Shown here: piece after piece, positions 62,801-64,000 of the stretch
How the letters are laid out: each line of letters opens with the position of its first letter
Numbering within the stretch: position 1 is the first letter of the stretch
Assembly (NCBI RefSeq): GCF_017798165.1
Contig: NZ_CP059068.1
Span: 4,588,001 to 4,652,000, forward strand
Source of the DNA: Rhodoferax sp. AJA081-3
GTDB taxonomy: Bacteria > Pseudomonadota > Gammaproteobacteria > Burkholderiales > Burkholderiaceae_C
DNA length: 64,000 nt
Reading direction: 5' to 3'
Translations under genes and position numbers: made by a program
The notes under the pieces: generated by a model
Told to the model about the DNA's origin: nothing
What the model saw: only the letters and a program-made list of their open reading frames with translations
Database searches by the model: none

Positions 62801-63784
62801 TCACTGGCCGGCAGTTACTGCCAGACGGACACCATTGCGTCCATGGGTCTTCACCGCGTACATGGCGACATCTGCGCTATGGGTCAGTGCGAGTTCGTCC
62901 ATCCCATGGTCGGGGTAGATCGCAACACCCATGCTGGCGGAAATCTGGACAACGTGTCCGTCCAGCTCAAACGTTGCGTGCAGAGCATGGCGAATCTTTT
63001 CCGCCACTGCCAGGGCGTCTGTAGGTCCTTCCACCACCGGCAGCAAAACCACAAACTCGTCACCGCCCAATCGTGCGACCGTATCGGACTGGCGTACACA
63101 CGCGCTCATGCGCTGCGCGGCCTTTTGCAGTAAAGCGTCACCCATCGCGTGACCGAGCGTGTCATTGATGGGTTTGAATTCGTCCAGGTCGATGAATAGC
63201 AATGCCAGTTTTGTCTGGTTGCGCTTGGCCAGTGCCAACGCCAATTGGAGACGATCTGAAAACAGGGCGCGGTTCGGCAAATCGGTCAGCGGGCAGTACT
63301 GGGCCATGCGCAGCAACCGGGCTTGTGCACGTTTCAACTCGGTAACGTCTCTAAACACAACGGTGGCCCCATAGATCACGCCATGGTTGTCGCGCAAGGG
63401 CGCGGTTGTGTACTCGACCGGGAAACACGCTCCATCTTGACGCCAGAACACATCGTCTTTGATGTGGCGCGTTTGACCATCCATGATCGTGGCATAGATC
63501 GGGCAGTCCGCTAGTGCATGCTCGGTCAGGTCTGCATGGTGGTGGTGAATCTCCATGTGACCATGTTTGCCCACCAGGCAGTCGCCACACCAGCCCAGCA
63601 TCTTTGCGGAGGCCGCGTTCTCAATCAGCACGATGCCATTGACGTCAACCACGTGAACGCCGTCGCTGACCGACTGGATAATATGCTCGTGCAGTTGTCG
63701 CAGACGGTCGGGGTCGCTGGATAAGCTATCGCTCACCTTGTCCTGTGTCAGGGTAATCACAATGTGGGTCCTCGCGACAAGCAA
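62801..63784 (-). CDS. PAS-GGDEF diguanylate cyclase
   Basis: 327 residues, no membrane helix. A PAS domain (about 25-150: IIQSVSDGVHVVDVNGIVLI, YGATVVFRDVTELKRAQ) and GGDEF domain (about 160-325) with intact ARLGGDEFVV (about 240) and an RQSD inhibition site. A His-rich loop (HGHMEIHHHHAD) in the PAS domain could bind metal. Probable c-di-GMP synthase with a cytosolic sensor. Confidence 0.9.
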   Translation of the reverse strand: MLVARTHIVITLTQDKVSDSLSSDPDRLRQLHEHIIQSVSDGVHVVDVNGIVLIENAASAKMLGWCGDCLVGKHGHMEIHHHHADLTEHALADCPIYATIMDGQTRHIKDDVFWRQDGACFPVEYTTAPLRDNHGVIYGATVVFRDVTELKRAQARLLRMAQYCPLTDLPNRALFSDRLQLALALAKRNQTKLALLFIDLDEFKPINDTLGHAMGDALLQKAAQRMSACVRQSDTVARLGGDEFVVLLPVVEGPTDALAVAEKIRHALHATFELDGHVVQISASMGVAIYPDHGMDELALTHSADVAMYAVKTHGRNGVRLAVTAGQ

Positions 63785-63831
63785 TGGCGCCCGTCGACTG
63801 CAGTATGTTGTTTCGCTGCGCCGGTGTCAAT

Positions 63832-64000
63832 TCAAGCGCGGAGCCATTGCGCCAGCGGTGCAAAACCTTGCGGCATGTGACCCGCCAGCTTCGGGCCGTG
63901 GGCGTCAATCATGCGGCGGTTTTTCTCGGCCAAGCGGCCCTGGCCCAGCGAGGGTGCGCGCGACGCATCGACCGCGTAGTTCATGGCCTTGAAGATTGGT
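63832..64000 (-). CDS. C-terminal part of an unidentified protein (runs off the window)
   Basis: Minus-strand frame open from the window edge for 55 codons to a TGA at 63832-63834, reading AMNYAVDASRAPSLGQGRLA...LAGHMPQGFAPLAQWLRA. Good codon usage but too short to assign a family. Confidence 0.6.
   Translation of the reverse strand, partial: PIFKAMNYAVDASRAPSLGQGRLAEKNRRMIDAHGPKLAGHMPQGFAPLAQWLRA

Overview
This window is a GC-rich, densely coded stretch of a betaproteobacterial chromosome, most likely family Comamonadaceae and close to Rhodoferax or Polaromonas. The evidence is familiar gene neighbourhoods (fkpB-ispH, serS next to a tRNA-Ser, trpS with an M50-like gene, yciO and a PHP phosphatase), codon usage, and two kinds of short palindromic intergenic repeat. 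No insertion sequence, prophage, rRNA operon or CRISPR array was seen.

1-24.8 kb is mostly housekeeping and signalling. It holds a patatin-type lipase (partial), apbC, a YbbP-like FtsX permease, a diguanylate cyclase beside a sensor kinase, and a frameshifted 6PGDH-like gene. Next come an AcoR-type sigma-54 activator with its aldehyde dehydrogenase and DUF779 gene, including a clear -24/-12 promoter and a strange pair of palindromes. Then come an AI-2E-type transporter with an Mrr-like membrane protein, Smr and RadC proteins, fkpB-ispH, serS, tRNA-Ser(CGA) with a terminator, and an M48 protease. 24.98-25.5 kb carries a cyclic-di-GMP-I (GEMM) riboswitch ahead of a small winged-helix gene.

25.5-36.1 kb carries an FKBP, a trpS / dead M50 / yciO / PHP cluster, a pseudouridine synthase, a hybrid histidine kinase, a 5'-nucleotidase, a DUF5009-type membrane protein and a secreted protein.

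36.2-47.6 kb is the most interesting block. It has a transmembrane Ser/Thr kinase with a long helical/TPR-like tail and an ECF sigma factor whose region-2 acidic patch is replaced by Asn-Thr-Thr-Gly. Around them are secreted or envelope proteins: a CsgG-like protein, an OmpA-like protein, a 756-residue Cys-rich protein, an internally repeated protein, a DUF3617 protein and others. Two divergent intergenic regions in this block, about 5.2 kb apart, share one promoter architecture, TGTCGCA-N14-TGCGTC, reading outward in both directions. Three of the four copies are exact and one has a degenerate -35. I read this as the signature of a self-contained kinase-sigma regulon controlling an envelope apparatus.

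47.6-52.3 kb is one long minus-strand operon of small membrane proteins with a TetR regulator, an atypical UbiB-like kinase and DUF2867. 52.5-64 kb has a secreted prolyl oligopeptidase flanked by a direct repeat (the truncated copy of an alpha/beta hydrolase tail), a periplasmic binding protein, a lipoprotein with Ig-like plus ice-binding DUF3494 domains, an acyl-CoA synthetase, a GNAT enzyme, decayed FabH-like and alcohol-dehydrogenase-like fragments, a PAS-GGDEF protein and a partial CDS at the edge.
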